Assembly: GCF_003116585.1 (NCBI RefSeq)
Contig: NZ_QEHM01000003.1
Span: 234,916-298,915 of the forward strand
Direction of reading: 5' to 3'
DNA from: Albibacillus kandeliae
GTDB taxonomy: Bacteria; Pseudomonadota; Alphaproteobacteria; Rhodobacterales; Rhodobacteraceae
DNA length: 64,000 bases
The notes below the pieces were generated by a model, which saw only the letters and a program-made list of their open reading frames with translations, did not search any database and was not told where the DNA came from. This document shows positions 9,902 to 19,203 of the stretch, piece by piece. The stretch's first letter is position 1. Each line of letters begins with the position of its first letter. A program made the translations under genes and the position numbers.

Positions 9902-11512
9902 TCAGGCGCCCGCCGGGGCCAGCGAACGGATGTCGAGCTGGCGGTGGAACCAGAATTCGTAGCCCGAGGCACCGTTCACCGCGACGTTCAGCGCCGGCTG
10001 CCACAGCGGCACGCGCGGCAGATCCTCGAAGACGATCTCGAACATCCGCTGGATCTTGGGTGCGTAGGCCGGATCGTCCACCGCCATGTGCAGAGTCTCG
10101 TCGGTCAGGGCCTCGACCTCCTCGTTAAAGTAGTTCGACGAGTTGAACAGGTGGTCCTTCTGGTAGGCCCAGAAGAAGTAGTAGTCGGGTGTGTTCAGCC
10201 AGCCGCCGAAGTTCTCGAGGTGGAACGGCAGGCGCTTCTCGACCAGCGAGGCGGTCCGCCAATTGGCGCCGGGGATCTTCTCGATCGTCACCTTGATCCC
10301 GATCTTGCCCACGGCCTCCTGCACCAGCAGGGCGGTGGGCTCCATCCACGAGGCAAGGTCCGTCGAGATCGACAGCGTGGTCTCGAACCCGTCCGCGTAG
10401 CCCGACTTGGCCATATGCGCCTTGGCCTTCTCGAGATCGGTGTCGTAGGGCGACTTGCGCGGCCATGCCGTGTCGGTGATCTCGGCGGAACCGCCCCAGG
10501 TCGGCGCGCCCCGGCCATAGGCAGCCGCCTGAAAGATCGCCTCGTAGGGCACCGCGTAGGCCACGGCCTTGCGCACGTCCGGATCGGTGAAGGGCGCAAA
10601 GTTGGTGTTCATGCAAAGGCAGTGGATGCAGTTCTCGATCGGCGTCGAATAGACGGTCATCTTGTCCGCCAGTTCGGCGGCATCCTTGTCGGGGATGTCA
10701 AAGGCCACCTGCACGTCGCCGCGCTCGATCAGCGCCCGCTGGGTCGCGGCCGACGGCACCTCGCGCATGATCACCCGCTTGATCGCGGGCAGCGGCCCGC
10801 CGACCCAGTCGTCGTAGCGCTCGTAGACGATCTGCTGGCCCGAATCCCAGCGGATCACCTTGAACGCGCCCGACCCTATGGTGTTCTTGTGCAGGTACTC
10901 CGTTGCCCAGGGATCGGCCTCGGTCGCGTTCGCCTTGGCCAGCGTCGCGTTGATGATGAAGGGCACCGGCACCGCAAGATCGGGCAGCGACAGCTTGGAC
11001 GGCCGGTCGAGCCTGACCACGAAGGTCTTGGCATCCACCGCCTCGAACTGCTCGGGGCGCACCAGCCCCCCGGCCTTCATCTGGACGGTGGGAAAGCCCC
11101 CGACGGTGACGGCACGGTCGAACGACCACTTCACGTCCTCGGCGGTCACGGGCGAACCGTCCTGAAACAGCGCATCCTTCAGCTTGAAGGTGATCGTCAG
11201 CCCATCCTTCGAGATCTGCCAGCTTTCGGCCAACTCGGGCTCGATGGTCGAATAGTCATAGCTCAACCCGCCGCCCGGCACCTGCTTGGTGCCAAAGGTC
11301 ACCAGCCGGTCGTAGCAGTTCACCGCCACCGCGTAAGAGGCCCGGTTGGTGCCGCTGCGATGCAGGTCCAGCGAGTTGATGGTCTGTGCCGAGACCGCGA
11401 CAAGGGTGTCCCCGGTGGCAGCGCCCGCCGGGAGCGCGCGGGCGAACGGCAGGATGCCGGCAGCGGTAAGTGCTGCGCCGGTCTTCAGAAATTGTCTACG
11501 CGAGGTGGGCAT
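9902..11512 (-). CDS. ABC transporter substrate-binding protein, family 5, Tat-exported
   Basis: A 536-residue periplasmic solute receptor of the DppA/OppA family (SBP_bac_5). The chosen start gives an N-terminus MPTSRRQFLKTG, a twin-arginine motif followed by a hydrophobic stretch and an AGAA cleavage region. Downstream come WSFDRAVTV and EPELAESW-type segments typical of the family. The alternative upstream start would put 16 extra residues before the Tat motif and is less likely. Tat rather than Sec export means the protein probably folds before secretion. It is the first gene of the importer operon and is divergent from a LysR gene. The ligand is unknown. Confidence 0.93.
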   Translation of the reverse strand: MPTSRRQFLKTGAALTAAGILPFARALPAGAATGDTLVAVSAQTINSLDLHRSGTNRASYAVAVNCYDRLVTFGTKQVPGGGLSYDYSTIEPELAESWQISKDGLTITFKLKDALFQDGSPVTAEDVKWSFDRAVTVGGFPTVQMKAGGLVRPEQFEAVDAKTFVVRLDRPSKLSLPDLAVPVPFIINATLAKANATEADPWATEYLHKNTIGSGAFKVIRWDSGQQIVYERYDDWVGGPLPAIKRVIMREVPSAATQRALIERGDVQVAFDIPDKDAAELADKMTVYSTPIENCIHCLCMNTNFAPFTDPDVRKAVAYAVPYEAIFQAAAYGRGAPTWGGSAEITDTAWPRKSPYDTDLEKAKAHMAKSGYADGFETTLSISTDLASWMEPTALLVQEAVGKIGIKVTIEKIPGANWRTASLVEKRLPFHLENFGGWLNTPDYYFFWAYQKDHLFNSSNYFNEEVEALTDETLHMAVDDPAYAPKIQRMFEIVFEDLPRVPLWQPALNVAVNGASGYEFWFHRQLDIRSLAPAGA

Positions 11513-11638
11513 GGGCGAACCCTTTGCTGGAAGAGGAACGATCTGCCCGAACCGTCCCACCTTTCATCGTTCGCTCAAAATGCTATAAATTCACATATGC
11601 GGTGCAAAAAATGCAACGCCCTTGGGGAAGTTGTTGAA

Positions 11639-12538
11639 ATGAGGCACTTGTATACCTTCTCGCTGATCGAGGCGGTGGCCCGCTCCGGCTCCATGCGGAA
11701 GGCGGCGGAGGATATGAACCTGACCGCCTCGGCGCTGAACCGGCGCATCCGCAGATTCGAGGAGGAGTTCGGCACCGAACTCTTCGAGAGGCTCCCGGGC
11801 GGCGTGCGGCTGAACCCCGCCGGAGAGCTCCTGCTCCAGCACTACCGCCTCACCCAGTCCGACCTCGCCAAGGTCCAGGGCCAGGTCGCCGACCTGACCG
11901 GAGAACGCCGGGGCCACGTCCGCATCGCCTGCAGCCAGGCGCTGCTGCCCTACTTCCTGCCGCAGCAGATCGCGCGCTACCGGGCCGAGCACCCGGGGGT
12001 GACCTTTACCGTGAACGTGCGCGACCGCACCCAGGCCGAGGAAGAGCTCGCCACCTACGCCTCCGACCTCGCGCTGGTGTTCGAGCCGGTCTACCTCGTG
12101 GACTTCGAGGTGATCCAGCATGTGCCCCAGCGGGTCCATGTCCTGATGGCTGCCGATCACCCGCTTGCCCACAAGCCCGAGCTGCGCCTGCGCGACTGCC
12201 TCGACCGTCCCCACGTCGCGCCGAACGCGCGCTACGGCGTCCGGCACCTGCTCGACTTCGCCGCCCGGCGGGTCGGACGCCAGCTGAACCCGGTGGTCGA
12301 GACCGAAAGCTTCGAGCTGATCCGGCACTACGTCCTGCACGAGCACGCGCTCGGCTTCCAGATCCCGATCGGGCTCGACGCCTCGGCCGACAGCAGGCTG
12401 GTTCACCGTCCGCTCGCCATCCGCGACCTCCAGCCCGGCAGCCTGATCCTCGGCCAGATGCGCGGGCGCACCCTCCCCGTGGCCTCGGCCAAGTTCGCCC
12501 TGCAGGTCTCGGCCGCGCTGTCCACCGCCGAAGCCTGA
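11639..12538 (+). CDS. LysR family regulator
   Basis: A 299-residue LysR regulator. The N-terminal helix-turn-helix spans about 5-60 (SGSMRKAAEDMNLTASALNRRI), followed by a periplasmic-binding-like effector domain. The start ATG at 11639 has GGGGAAG at 11624-11630 as ribosome site; an in-frame ATG at 11597 lacks one. It is divergent from the ABC operon across 126 bp. That gap contains an AT-rich stretch with a near-dyad (GCTATA to ATATGC, 11582-11600) and TGCA-N5-TGCA (11603-11615), plausible operator material. It most likely controls import of the ligand processed through AtzF. Confidence 0.9.
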   Translation: MRHLYTFSLIEAVARSGSMRKAAEDMNLTASALNRRIRRFEEEFGTELFERLPGGVRLNPAGELLLQHYRLTQSDLAKVQGQVADLTGERRGHVRIACSQALLPYFLPQQIARYRAEHPGVTFTVNVRDRTQAEEELATYASDLALVFEPVYLVDFEVIQHVPQRVHVLMAADHPLAHKPELRLRDCLDRPHVAPNARYGVRHLLDFAARRVGRQLNPVVETESFELIRHYVLHEHALGFQIPIGLDASADSRLVHRPLAIRDLQPGSLILGQMRGRTLPVASAKFALQVSAALSTAEA

Positions 12539-12555
12539 GAGCCCCCTAGGCTCTC
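12537..12555. terminator. bidirectional hairpin between convergent genes
   Basis: GAGAGCC (12537-12543) pairs with GGCTCTC (12549-12555) around a 5-nt loop. The stem covers the last bases of the LysR stop and the loop holds the stop codon of the Lrp gene. No T-tract follows. Confidence 0.45.
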
Positions 12556-12998
12556 TCGTCCTTGGGCGAGTCGAGGACCACGTAGGTCGTGATCGCGTTC
12601 ACGTGCGGAACCGTGCCCAGCACCTCGGTGTGAAAGGTCTTGTAGTCCTTCAGGCTTGCGCATTCGATGCGCAGCAGGAACTCGATGGTCCCGGTGATAT
12701 TGTGGCACTCCACCACCTCCGGTGCCCGCGCCACGGCCCGCTCGAACCCTTCCTGCGAGGCCTTGGTGTGTTCGCCCAGCCCGACCCCGATATAGGCGAT
12801 GAAACCGACCCCCCGCGCCTCCGGGCTCAGCACCGCGCGATAGCCGCTGATGACCCCGCTCCGCTCCAGCTCCTGCACCCGCCGCAGGCAGGCCGAGGGC
12901 GACAGCCCGACCCGCTCGGCCAGCTCGAGGTTGCTGATCCGCCCATCACGCCGCAACTCGCGCAATATCTTTTCGTTTATGTGATCCAGCTTCGCCAT
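12546..12998 (-). CDS. Lrp/AsnC family regulator
   Basis: A 150-residue Lrp-type regulator: N-terminal winged HTH (ISNLELAERVGLSPSACLRRVQ, residues about 21-42, with the family SPSACLRRV turn), then an alpha/beta RAM ligand-binding domain with the VxECHNITGTIEFLL segment (97-109). The start at MAKLDHINEK fits the family N-terminus. It is divergent from a LysE-type exporter, the usual pairing in which the regulator senses an amino acid and induces its efflux. Confidence 0.94.
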   Translation of the reverse strand: MAKLDHINEKILRELRRDGRISNLELAERVGLSPSACLRRVQELERSGVISGYRAVLSPEARGVGFIAYIGVGLGEHTKASQEGFERAVARAPEVVECHNITGTIEFLLRIECASLKDYKTFHTEVLGTVPHVNAITTYVVLDSPKDERA

Positions 12999-13000
12999 AT

Positions 13001-13037
13001 ATTGCGAAAACTCGGCCAAGACGCTTGAAAACGCAAT
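13001..13037. promoter_or_regulatory. possible Lrp operator
   Basis: ATTGCG (13001-13006) and CGCAAT (13032-13037) form an inverted repeat across the 72-bp divergent region, with AT-rich GAAAA tracts beside both arms. The position suits a site controlling the regulator and the exporter together. Confidence 0.3.
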
Positions 13038-13070
13038 TACATTCGCCGGATTCCAAGCGATTTTGCCGCG

Positions 13071-13667
13071 ATGACACCCGATCTCCTCTCCGGCCTCGTG
13101 CTCTTTGCCTTCGTCTCGTCGATCACGCCGGGGCCTAACAACCTGATGCTGATGGCCTCCGGGGCAAACTTCGGCTTCCGCCGGACCGTGCCGCACATGC
13201 TGGGCGTCGCCATCGGCTTCACCGTGATGGTGACGGTGATGGGCGCCGGGCTGGCCGGCCTGTTCGAGTTCTACCCGGTCAGCTACACGGTTCTGAAGGT
13301 CGTCTCGGTGGTCTACATGCTGTGGCTGGCCTGGAAGATCGCCAAGGCCGCGCCGCCCGACGGCAGCCGCCGCAGCACCGCGCCCATGACCTTCCTGCAG
13401 GCCGCGGCCTTCCAGTGGGTGAACCCCAAGGCCTGGGCCATGGCCCTGACCGCGATCAGCGCCTATTCGCCCGGCCATACCCTCGGCGCCATCGCCCTCG
13501 TCGCCCTCGTCTTCGGCGCCGTGAACCTCCCCTCCGTCGGGTCGTGGACGGTCATCGGCCAGCAGATGGCGCGCCTGCTCACCAACCCGCGCCGACTGGC
13601 CCTGTTCAACTGGACCATGGCGCTCCTGCTGGTCGCCTCGCTCTACCCCGTCCTCGCCGGACACTGA
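13071..13667 (+). CDS. LysE family amino-acid exporter
   Basis: A 198-residue inner-membrane protein of the LysE/RhtB family with about six TM segments. Diagnostic features are the N-terminal SSITPGPNNLMLMASG motif (residues about 16-31), the GVAIGF segment, and FQWVNPKAWAMAL near 115-127. It exports amino acids or derivatives; the specific substrate cannot be read. The neighbouring divergent Lrp-type gene is its probable regulator. Confidence 0.94.
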   Translation: MTPDLLSGLVLFAFVSSITPGPNNLMLMASGANFGFRRTVPHMLGVAIGFTVMVTVMGAGLAGLFEFYPVSYTVLKVVSVVYMLWLAWKIAKAAPPDGSRRSTAPMTFLQAAAFQWVNPKAWAMALTAISAYSPGHTLGAIALVALVFGAVNLPSVGSWTVIGQQMARLLTNPRRLALFNWTMALLLVASLYPVLAGH

Positions 13668-13673
13668 GCAAGG

Positions 13674-14264
13674 CTAGACCGGCACCACCGGCTGGCGCAG
13701 GATCGTGCGCAGCTTGTCCGCAGCCACCCGCCGGGGGTCGGAGAGATAGATTTCGTGGTGCGGCAGCCCGAAGGTCATCCCGGCGCCGGGCATTACCCGG
13801 TCGTGCAGCTCGGCCAGCACCGGCCCCTCCTCTGAATAAGGTCCGAGGTGCAGGGTCTGGAAACAATCGCCCTCCGCGAACTCGACCAGCGCCACCTCCT
13901 GCCCCTTGGCCGCGCAGGCCGCCGCAACCATCTCCTCCGTGACAAAATCCGGCATCCGGATCATCGCCCGCCACCGCCATTCCTCCCGCCGCCCGGCAAC
14001 GAAGGCATCCCGCCGCTCCGACCACCACTGCGCCGAGAGCGGCGGCACGACAAAATCTAGCCCCGCGCCCTTGCAGGCGAACTTGACCCCGTAGGCCACC
14101 GGGTAGAGCGCCGCCAACGCCGCGGCGTATGCGGGGGCCTCCGGCGCGCCCGCCCCCTCGCGGGCGAGATAGCGGGCCGGCGGGATGGTGACACGCGTCC
14201 AAACCCCGGCGCGGCCGCCGTAGAAGGACGCATCCCGCTTGAGGTCGATCTTGCTCCCGGTCAT
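13674..14264 (-). CDS. GyrI-like small-molecule-binding domain protein
   Basis: A 196-residue soluble protein resembling the GyrI/YdhM-type effector-binding fold. It has an alternating strand/helix pattern, a [19 protein letters not shown] segment (the family GPY motif followed by a helix) and [11 protein letters not shown] near the C-terminus (typical E-I-Y-L-x-D-P). There is no DNA-binding domain. Its start overlaps the stop of the AraC-type gene by 4 bp, so they are coexpressed. It may act as a stand-alone ligand-binding partner of that regulator or as a small-molecule hydrolase, as some GyrI-like proteins are; I cannot choose. Confidence 0.82.
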   Translation of the reverse strand: MTGSKIDLKRDASFYGGRAGVWTRVTIPPARYLAREGAGAPEAPAYAAALAALYPVAYGVKFACKGAGLDFVVPPLSAQWWSERRDAFVAGRREEWRWRAMIRMPDFVTEEMVAAACAAKGQEVALVEFAEGDCFQTLHLGPYSEEGPVLAELHDRVMPGAGMTFGLPHHEIYLSDPRRVAADKLRTILRQPVVPV

Positions 14265-15103
14265 TTCAGCGGCAGGTAGATGTCGGTGACAAGGTCCTCC
14301 GGCGCCACCTCCGCCGGGGTGTTGAGATAGACCTCGAAACAGGGCGATTCCGCCGGGTCGCGCCCGCTCTGCCCCAGCCAGTCGCCAAGGAAGTAGTCAT
14401 AGGCCGACTGCAACCCGGTATAGGGCCCCCTGTAGCGCAGCACCGCGTAATCGCCTGCGGGCAGGCCGATCTCCTCCAGCGGCGCGGCGATCTCGAAGGT
14501 CTCCGCCACCACGGCCCCCGCATGGGCCCTCAGGGCCTCCACCGGCACATTGCGGGCATCGTCATAGAACACCCCCACCATCTCGCGCATCTCGCCCCAG
14601 GCGCCGCGCGCCCCGAGCGTGGTGCCCAGGGCCTCGAAGGCGCGCGAAATCTCCTGGTAGCTGCCCCGGTGCGGCACCCCCGCCACCCGGCGCGCCGCCT
14701 CGCAGCACTGTCTCACGTCATGTCGCACGTCGCTCTCCTCTCTCTCGATCCACAAGGGCGGGATCGCCCGGCCCCGCGCGCGGAAGGCCCCCGGGGTCTG
14801 CCCCGTCCGCTCGCGAAAGGCACGGGTAAAGCTCGCCTGGTCAGGATAGCCGCAGGTCTCGGCGATCCGCGCCAGCGGCGCATCCTCGAAGACCAGCATG
14901 ACCGAGGCCCGGTGCAGTCGGATCCGCCGCACCGTCTGGGCCAGGGTCTCGCCGGTCATCGCGGTCCAGATCCGGTGCCAGTGGAACCGGCTCATCGCCG
15001 CGACCTCGGCCAGCGTATCCAGCGAAAGATCGCCGTCGAGATTGTCGTGGATGTGATCCACCACCCTCAGCAACCTCTCCTCGTAGGGACCGCGCCCGAC
15101 CAT
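14261..15103 (-). CDS. AraC family regulator with GyrI-like effector domain
   Basis: A 280-residue protein. Residues about 10-110 form an AraC DNA-binding domain with two HTH motifs ([19 protein letters not shown] and [19 protein letters not shown]). Residues about 125-280 form a GyrI-like effector domain ([15 protein letters not shown], then FEVYLNTP and DIYLPL). The SoxS/Rob-like layout with a C-terminal drug-binding domain is common in small-molecule-responsive activators. Start chosen at [11 protein letters not shown] because the longer frame adds a non-family extension. It overlaps the stand-alone GyrI-like gene by 4 bp. Confidence 0.92.
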   Translation of the reverse strand: MVGRGPYEERLLRVVDHIHDNLDGDLSLDTLAEVAAMSRFHWHRIWTAMTGETLAQTVRRIRLHRASVMLVFEDAPLARIAETCGYPDQASFTRAFRERTGQTPGAFRARGRAIPPLWIEREESDVRHDVRQCCEAARRVAGVPHRGSYQEISRAFEALGTTLGARGAWGEMREMVGVFYDDARNVPVEALRAHAGAVVAETFEIAAPLEEIGLPAGDYAVLRYRGPYTGLQSAYDYFLGDWLGQSGRDPAESPCFEVYLNTPAEVAPEDLVTDIYLPLK

Positions 15104-15223
15104 GCCCTGCCTTTCGTCTTTCGCATCCTCACCCTGCCACGGGATGCATTTGCAAATCTTGCCGAGTTGCAATCCGGGTCAACAGGGACATATACGGGGC
15201 GAGCAACAGCAACGGGACCCCGG

Positions 15224-16186
15224 ATGACCCAGTACCTGGACTTCGAGAAACCCCTGGCCGAGATCGAAGGCAAGGCGGAAGAACTCCGCGCCCTCGCCCG
15301 CGCCAACGAGGAGATGGACGTCGCCGACGAGGCGGCCGCGCTCGACGCCAAGGCGGCGACACTGCTGGCCGACCTCTACAAGGACCTCTCGCCCTGGCGG
15401 AAATGCCAGGTCGCGCGCCACCCCGAACGGCCCCACTGCCGCGACTACATCAACGCGCTGTTCACCGAGTATACGCCGCTGGCCGGCGACCGGAACTTCG
15501 CCGACGACCTCGCGGTGATGGGCGGCCTCGCCCGGTTCAACGACACGCCCGTCATGGTCATCGGCCACGAAAAGGGCTCGGACACCAAGTCGCGCATTGA
15601 CCACAACTTCGGCATGGCGCGCCCCGAGGGCTACCGCAAGGCCGTGCGCCTGATGCAGATGGCCGGCCGCTTCGGCCTGCCGGTGATCACGCTGGTCGAC
15701 ACCGCCGGCGCCTATCCCGGCAAGGGCGCCGAGGAGCGCGGCCAGTCCGAGGCCATCGCCCGCTCGACCGAAACCTGCCTGCAGATCCCCGTCCCGCTGA
15801 TCTCGGTGATCATCGGCGAAGGCGGCTCCGGCGGCGCCGTGGCCTTCGCCACCGCCGACCGCGTGGCGATGCTCGAACACTCGATCTACTCGGTGATCAG
15901 CCCCGAGGGCTGCGCCTCGATCCTCTGGAAGGACGCCGAGAAGATGCGCGAGGCCGCCGAGGCCCTGCGCCTCACCGCCAAGGACCTCAAGACCCTCGGC
16001 ATCTGCGACCGCATCATCGACGAACCGAAGGGCGGCGCCCACCGCGACAAGACGGCGGCCATGGCCTCGGTCAGCAAGGCCATCGCCGAGATGCTGAAGG
16101 ACCTCGAGAAGAAGAAGGGCGACGTCCTGGTCAAGGAACGCCGCCAGAAGTACCTCAAGCTCGGCTCCAAGGGACTCGCCGCCTGA
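15224..16186 (+). CDS. accA: acetyl-CoA carboxylase carboxyltransferase subunit alpha
   Basis: Half of the carboxyltransferase that moves the carboxyl group from biotin to acetyl-CoA, the first step of fatty-acid synthesis. The 320-residue length is typical. Family marks are the N-terminal [16 protein letters not shown] (6-21), [19 protein letters not shown], the crotonase-core stretch [18 protein letters not shown] and IGEGGSGGA (oxyanion region). The partner accD is also in this window, about 46 kb away on the other strand (61668-62621), so the complex is encoded at two loci. Confidence 0.97.
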   Translation: MTQYLDFEKPLAEIEGKAEELRALARANEEMDVADEAAALDAKAATLLADLYKDLSPWRKCQVARHPERPHCRDYINALFTEYTPLAGDRNFADDLAVMGGLARFNDTPVMVIGHEKGSDTKSRIDHNFGMARPEGYRKAVRLMQMAGRFGLPVITLVDTAGAYPGKGAEERGQSEAIARSTETCLQIPVPLISVIIGEGGSGGAVAFATADRVAMLEHSIYSVISPEGCASILWKDAEKMREAAEALRLTAKDLKTLGICDRIIDEPKGGAHRDKTAAMASVSKAIAEMLKDLEKKKGDVLVKERRQKYLKLGSKGLAA

Positions 16187-16243
16187 TCCCTGCTAGTCAG
16201 GGTCGCGCCCCTCCGGCGTCCACGCCTACGACACCTATCCATC

Positions 16244-16376
16244 GGGGGGCGCTGCCCCCCGCACCCCCCGGGATACTTGAAACCCAAAGAAGGACAGCGG
16301 CTCCCGCTTCTTTGGGTTGGAAATATCCCGGGGGTGAATTGGCCGCAGGCCAAGAGGGGGCTGGCCCCCTCCCGCC
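16244..16376. repeat. composite intergenic inverted repeat between convergent genes
   Basis: Between the convergent accA and ABC permease lie three nested hairpin elements. GGGGGGC-GCT-GCCCCCC is at 16244-16260. A long imperfect inverted repeat has 28-nt arms 16265-16292 and 16307-16334 (three mismatches, 14-nt spacer) whose inner ends read CCCAAAGAAG and CTTCTTTGGG and outer ends CCCCCGGGATA and TATCCCGGGGG. Shorter GGCCGCAGGCC and GGGGGCTGGCCCCC hairpins follow. It probably terminates both transcripts; the CCCGGGATAT-type core looks like a dispersed Rhodobacterales repeat. Confidence 0.7.
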
Positions 16377-17201
16377 TCAGCCGCGCCAGCGCAGCAGGCG
16401 TTTCTCGGCCAGCCCGATCAGCCAGCTGACCAGAACCCCGATCACCGACAGGATCACCACGCCCGCGAACAGGCGCTCGAGATCGTAGAGCGCGCCCGCC
16501 TGCAGCACATAGGCGCCGATGCCGTATTCGGCGCCGAGCATCTCGGCGGCGACCAGCAGGATGATCCCGATGGCGAGCGAGACGCGCAGGCCCGAGAGAA
16601 TGCCGGGCAGCGCGCCGGGCAGCACGATCTTCGAGACGATGCTCCACCATGACAGGCCAAAGCTCTGCCCCATGCGGATCAGCGTGCGGTCCACGTTGTC
16701 GACCGCGCCATAGGTCGAGGTCACCGTGGGCGTGAAGGTGCCCAGCGCGATCAGGGCGTATTTGCTGGGCTCGTCGATGCCGAACCAGATCACGAAGAGC
16801 GGCAGCAGCGCGATCTTGGGAATCGGGAAGATCGCCGCGACCAGGGGCACCAGCCCGGCGCGGGCGTAGGAGAACAGCCCGATGGCGACCCCGACGGCGA
16901 TGCCGGTGGTCACCCCCAGCAGACTGCCCACCGCGAGGCGCGAGAGCGAGGGCCCGAGGTGTTCCCAGAGCCGCCCCGAGGCGGCCAGATCCCATAGGGT
17001 CGCGCCCACGTCGGAAGGGCGTGGCAGGGTCAGGTTGCCGATCCACCCTGCCCGGGTGCCCCATTCGATGACCAGCAGCAGCACCACGAAGACCATGAGC
17101 CCGACGCCGCGCTTGGCCTCGGGGCGAAAGCCGCCGCCGCGGAAGGGCACCGGGCGGGCGGCGGTGGCGCGGGGCTCTCCCGGCAGCGTCGCGTCAGACA
17201 T
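16377..17201 (-). CDS. ABC transporter permease, SsuC/TauC-like
   Basis: A 274-residue inner-membrane permease of the nitrate/sulfonate/taurine family, with a cytoplasmic N-terminus rich in Pro and Arg, TM1 near residues 33-50, then the LPRPSDVGATLWDL segment and the core with the coupling loop GQSFGLSWWSIVSKIVLPGA. It overlaps the ATPase gene by 8 bp and is the last gene of a binding protein-ATPase-permease operon. Substrate unknown: the family also moves nitrate, aromatic sulfonates, pyrimidine precursors and riboflavin-like compounds. Confidence 0.92.
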   Translation of the reverse strand: MSDATLPGEPRATAARPVPFRGGGFRPEAKRGVGLMVFVVLLLVIEWGTRAGWIGNLTLPRPSDVGATLWDLAASGRLWEHLGPSLSRLAVGSLLGVTTGIAVGVAIGLFSYARAGLVPLVAAIFPIPKIALLPLFVIWFGIDEPSKYALIALGTFTPTVTSTYGAVDNVDRTLIRMGQSFGLSWWSIVSKIVLPGALPGILSGLRVSLAIGIILLVAAEMLGAEYGIGAYVLQAGALYDLERLFAGVVILSVIGVLVSWLIGLAEKRLLRWRG

Positions 17202-17961
17202 CGAGAAGCTCCTGGTCGGCCGCCATGGCCTCGTCGCGCATGAGGCCCCAGAGATGCGCCTGCACCTCGTCGAGCCGGGCCAGACCGGCGTGCCTCTCGG
17301 CCAGCGGGATGTCGATCTCCACCACCTCGCGCACCCGGCCGGGACGGCGCGAGAGCACGGCGATGCGGTGGCCGAGGCGCACCGCCTCGTTCAGGTTGTG
17401 GGTCACGTAGACAGCGGTAAAGGGCGCCCGGGTCCAGAGCGCCAGCAGGTCGTCCATCAGCAGTTCGCGGGTCTGCGCGTCGAGCGCCGAGAGCGGTTCG
17501 TCCAGCAGCATCACCGCCGGGTTCACCGCCAGCGCGCGGGCGATCGCCACCCGCTGCTTCATCCCGCCCGAGAGCTGCCGGGGCAGCGCCTTGCGGAAAT
17601 CCGAGAGCTTGGTGCGCGCCAGCACGTCGTCGATGATGGCATCTGCCGCGCGCCCCTTGATGCCGTGGTCTTCCAGCACCAGCGAGATGTTCCCGCCGAC
17701 CGTGCGCCACGGCAGCAGCGCGAAGTCCTGGAACACGTAGGTCAGCGGGTTGAGGCAGCCTTCCGGCGGGGTGCCAAGCTGCAGCACCTGCCCCTCGTCT
17801 GGCTTTTCCAGCCCGCCGATCAGACGCAGCAGGGTGGACTTGCCACAGCCCGAGGGGCCAACGATGCAGAGGATCTCGCCCGCCGGGATCTCCAGCGATA
17901 TCTCCTGCAGCACCGGCATCCCGCTGTAGCGGTGGGTGATCTGGTCGAGGGTCAGGTTCAT
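17194..17961 (-). CDS. ABC transporter ATP-binding protein, SsuB/TauB-like
   Basis: A 255-residue ATPase with Walker A GPSGCGKS near residues 35-42, Q-loop (YVFQDFALLPWRTV), signature LSGGMKQRVAIARAL, Walker B VMLLDEPLSALD and the switch His in YVTHNLNEAV. The YVFQD...LLPWRT segment is characteristic of the sulfonate/nitrate branch. It starts 54 bp after the binding-protein gene and overlaps the permease gene by 8 bp. Confidence 0.95.
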   Translation of the reverse strand: MNLTLDQITHRYSGMPVLQEISLEIPAGEILCIVGPSGCGKSTLLRLIGGLEKPDEGQVLQLGTPPEGCLNPLTYVFQDFALLPWRTVGGNISLVLEDHGIKGRAADAIIDDVLARTKLSDFRKALPRQLSGGMKQRVAIARALAVNPAVMLLDEPLSALDAQTRELLMDDLLALWTRAPFTAVYVTHNLNEAVRLGHRIAVLSRRPGRVREVVEIDIPLAERHAGLARLDEVQAHLWGLMRDEAMAADQELLDV

Positions 17962-18015
17962 GGGCAGAGAGCGGAGGGGCCGCAGGCGGTGCCGGCGGCC
18001 CGTCGTCCTAGGGTA

Positions 18016-19029
18016 TCAGGTCAGCTCGACATAGGAGGTATCGACAAGGGTGTCGACCGTAATCGAATCCTTGATCAGACCCTCGGACTTGAACCAGTCG
18101 ACCTGGTCGTTCACCGACCCCATGTTCAGCGCGCCGTCCTTGTTGATCCGCATCGCGCCATTGATGATCGAGGTCGAGGCCTTCTCGAAGGGCTGGTCCT
18201 CGTAGACGTACTTGTGGATCAGCTTGACCATCTCCTCCTGCTGCGCCGCATCGACCGTCTTGTCGACCAGCGCCGCGTTGAAGTCGTCGGCCCCGCGCGA
18301 GAAGGCGCGCAGGAAGGCCTCGGTCTTGGCCCGGTCTTCCGAGGCGTTCTTGGCCGAGGTGAAGACCGTGGTGACCTGGTAGCCCGGCAGGTAGTCGGCG
18401 ACCATGCCGATCTGCTTGACCGCGCCGCCGCCGGTCAGGGCCTTGCCGATGTGGGGCACGATGGTCCAGGCGTCGACCTGTCCCGACTTCATCGCGCCGA
18501 TGATCGCCCCGACCTTCTGCAGCGGCTTGTAGGAGAGGCTGACGCCTTCCGCCTCGGCGATCTTGGCGCCCATGTAGTGAAAGGACGATCCGGGCTGCGT
18601 GACCGCAAAGCTCTTGCCGTCCAGCGCCGCCGGGGCGGTCAGACCGGCATCGTAGGCCGCGTTCGAGGCTAGGATCATCTGGCCGTCGATGCCCTTTTCC
18701 TCGCTCAGCGCACCGGCGATGACCTTGGCCGCGCCCTTCTCGGCAAGGCTGATCAGGCCGCCGGTGATCGAGGTCACCCCGAAATCGGCATCCTGCGAGG
18801 CGATCGCCACCGCCATCGGCTGCGCCGCCTCGAAGAACTTGAACTCCACGTCCAGCCCCTCGTCGGTGAAGTAGCCGCGCTCGTAGGCGACGAAGCTCGC
18901 CGCGTGGCTGGTGAAGCGCAGGGCGCCGACGGTGAGCTTGGTGTTGGCCAGGGCCGGGCTGCCGAGCAGCGGCAGCACTGCCGCGCCACCGGCCATGCCC
19001 AGCGCGGCGCGCCGAGTGAAATTGGTCAT
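18016..19029 (-). CDS. ABC transporter substrate-binding protein, SsuA/NMT1-like
   Basis: A 337-residue periplasmic binding protein. The N-terminus MTNFTRRAALGMAGGAA carries a possible twin-arginine motif and a hydrophobic core; cleavage after PALA (about residue 28) is likely. The mature part begins KLTVGALRFTSHAASFVAYERG and has the family pattern (strand, helix, YFTDEGLDVEF, then QDADFGVTSITGG). It is first in a three-gene importer operon. It differs clearly from the TauA at 28727, so the cell has two importers of this class. Ligand unknown. Confidence 0.92.
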   Translation of the reverse strand: MTNFTRRAALGMAGGAAVLPLLGSPALANTKLTVGALRFTSHAASFVAYERGYFTDEGLDVEFKFFEAAQPMAVAIASQDADFGVTSITGGLISLAEKGAAKVIAGALSEEKGIDGQMILASNAAYDAGLTAPAALDGKSFAVTQPGSSFHYMGAKIAEAEGVSLSYKPLQKVGAIIGAMKSGQVDAWTIVPHIGKALTGGGAVKQIGMVADYLPGYQVTTVFTSAKNASEDRAKTEAFLRAFSRGADDFNAALVDKTVDAAQQEEMVKLIHKYVYEDQPFEKASTSIINGAMRINKDGALNMGSVNDQVDWFKSEGLIKDSITVDTLVDTSYVELT

Positions 19030-19203
19030 GATGTTCCTCCCAAAGTGCAGTCAACGCCCCGTCGGGGCGGTCTTCGGGCAGAGTTTAAGGCGCATCGGCA
19101 AAAAGGTGCAATCCGCAAAGGCCGCCTGTATGCCCGCCCGGCGCCGGGTTCTCCCGCCATTCGCCGTGCAGTGATACCCACATTGCGGCCCCAGCTCCGC
19201 CCG

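Noticed and set aside
9944-11638. Plus-strand frame continuing upstream of the LysR gene, antisense to the binding protein
   Set aside because: Only the part from 11639 onward resembles a protein family; the rest is antisense to the Tat-exported receptor gene.
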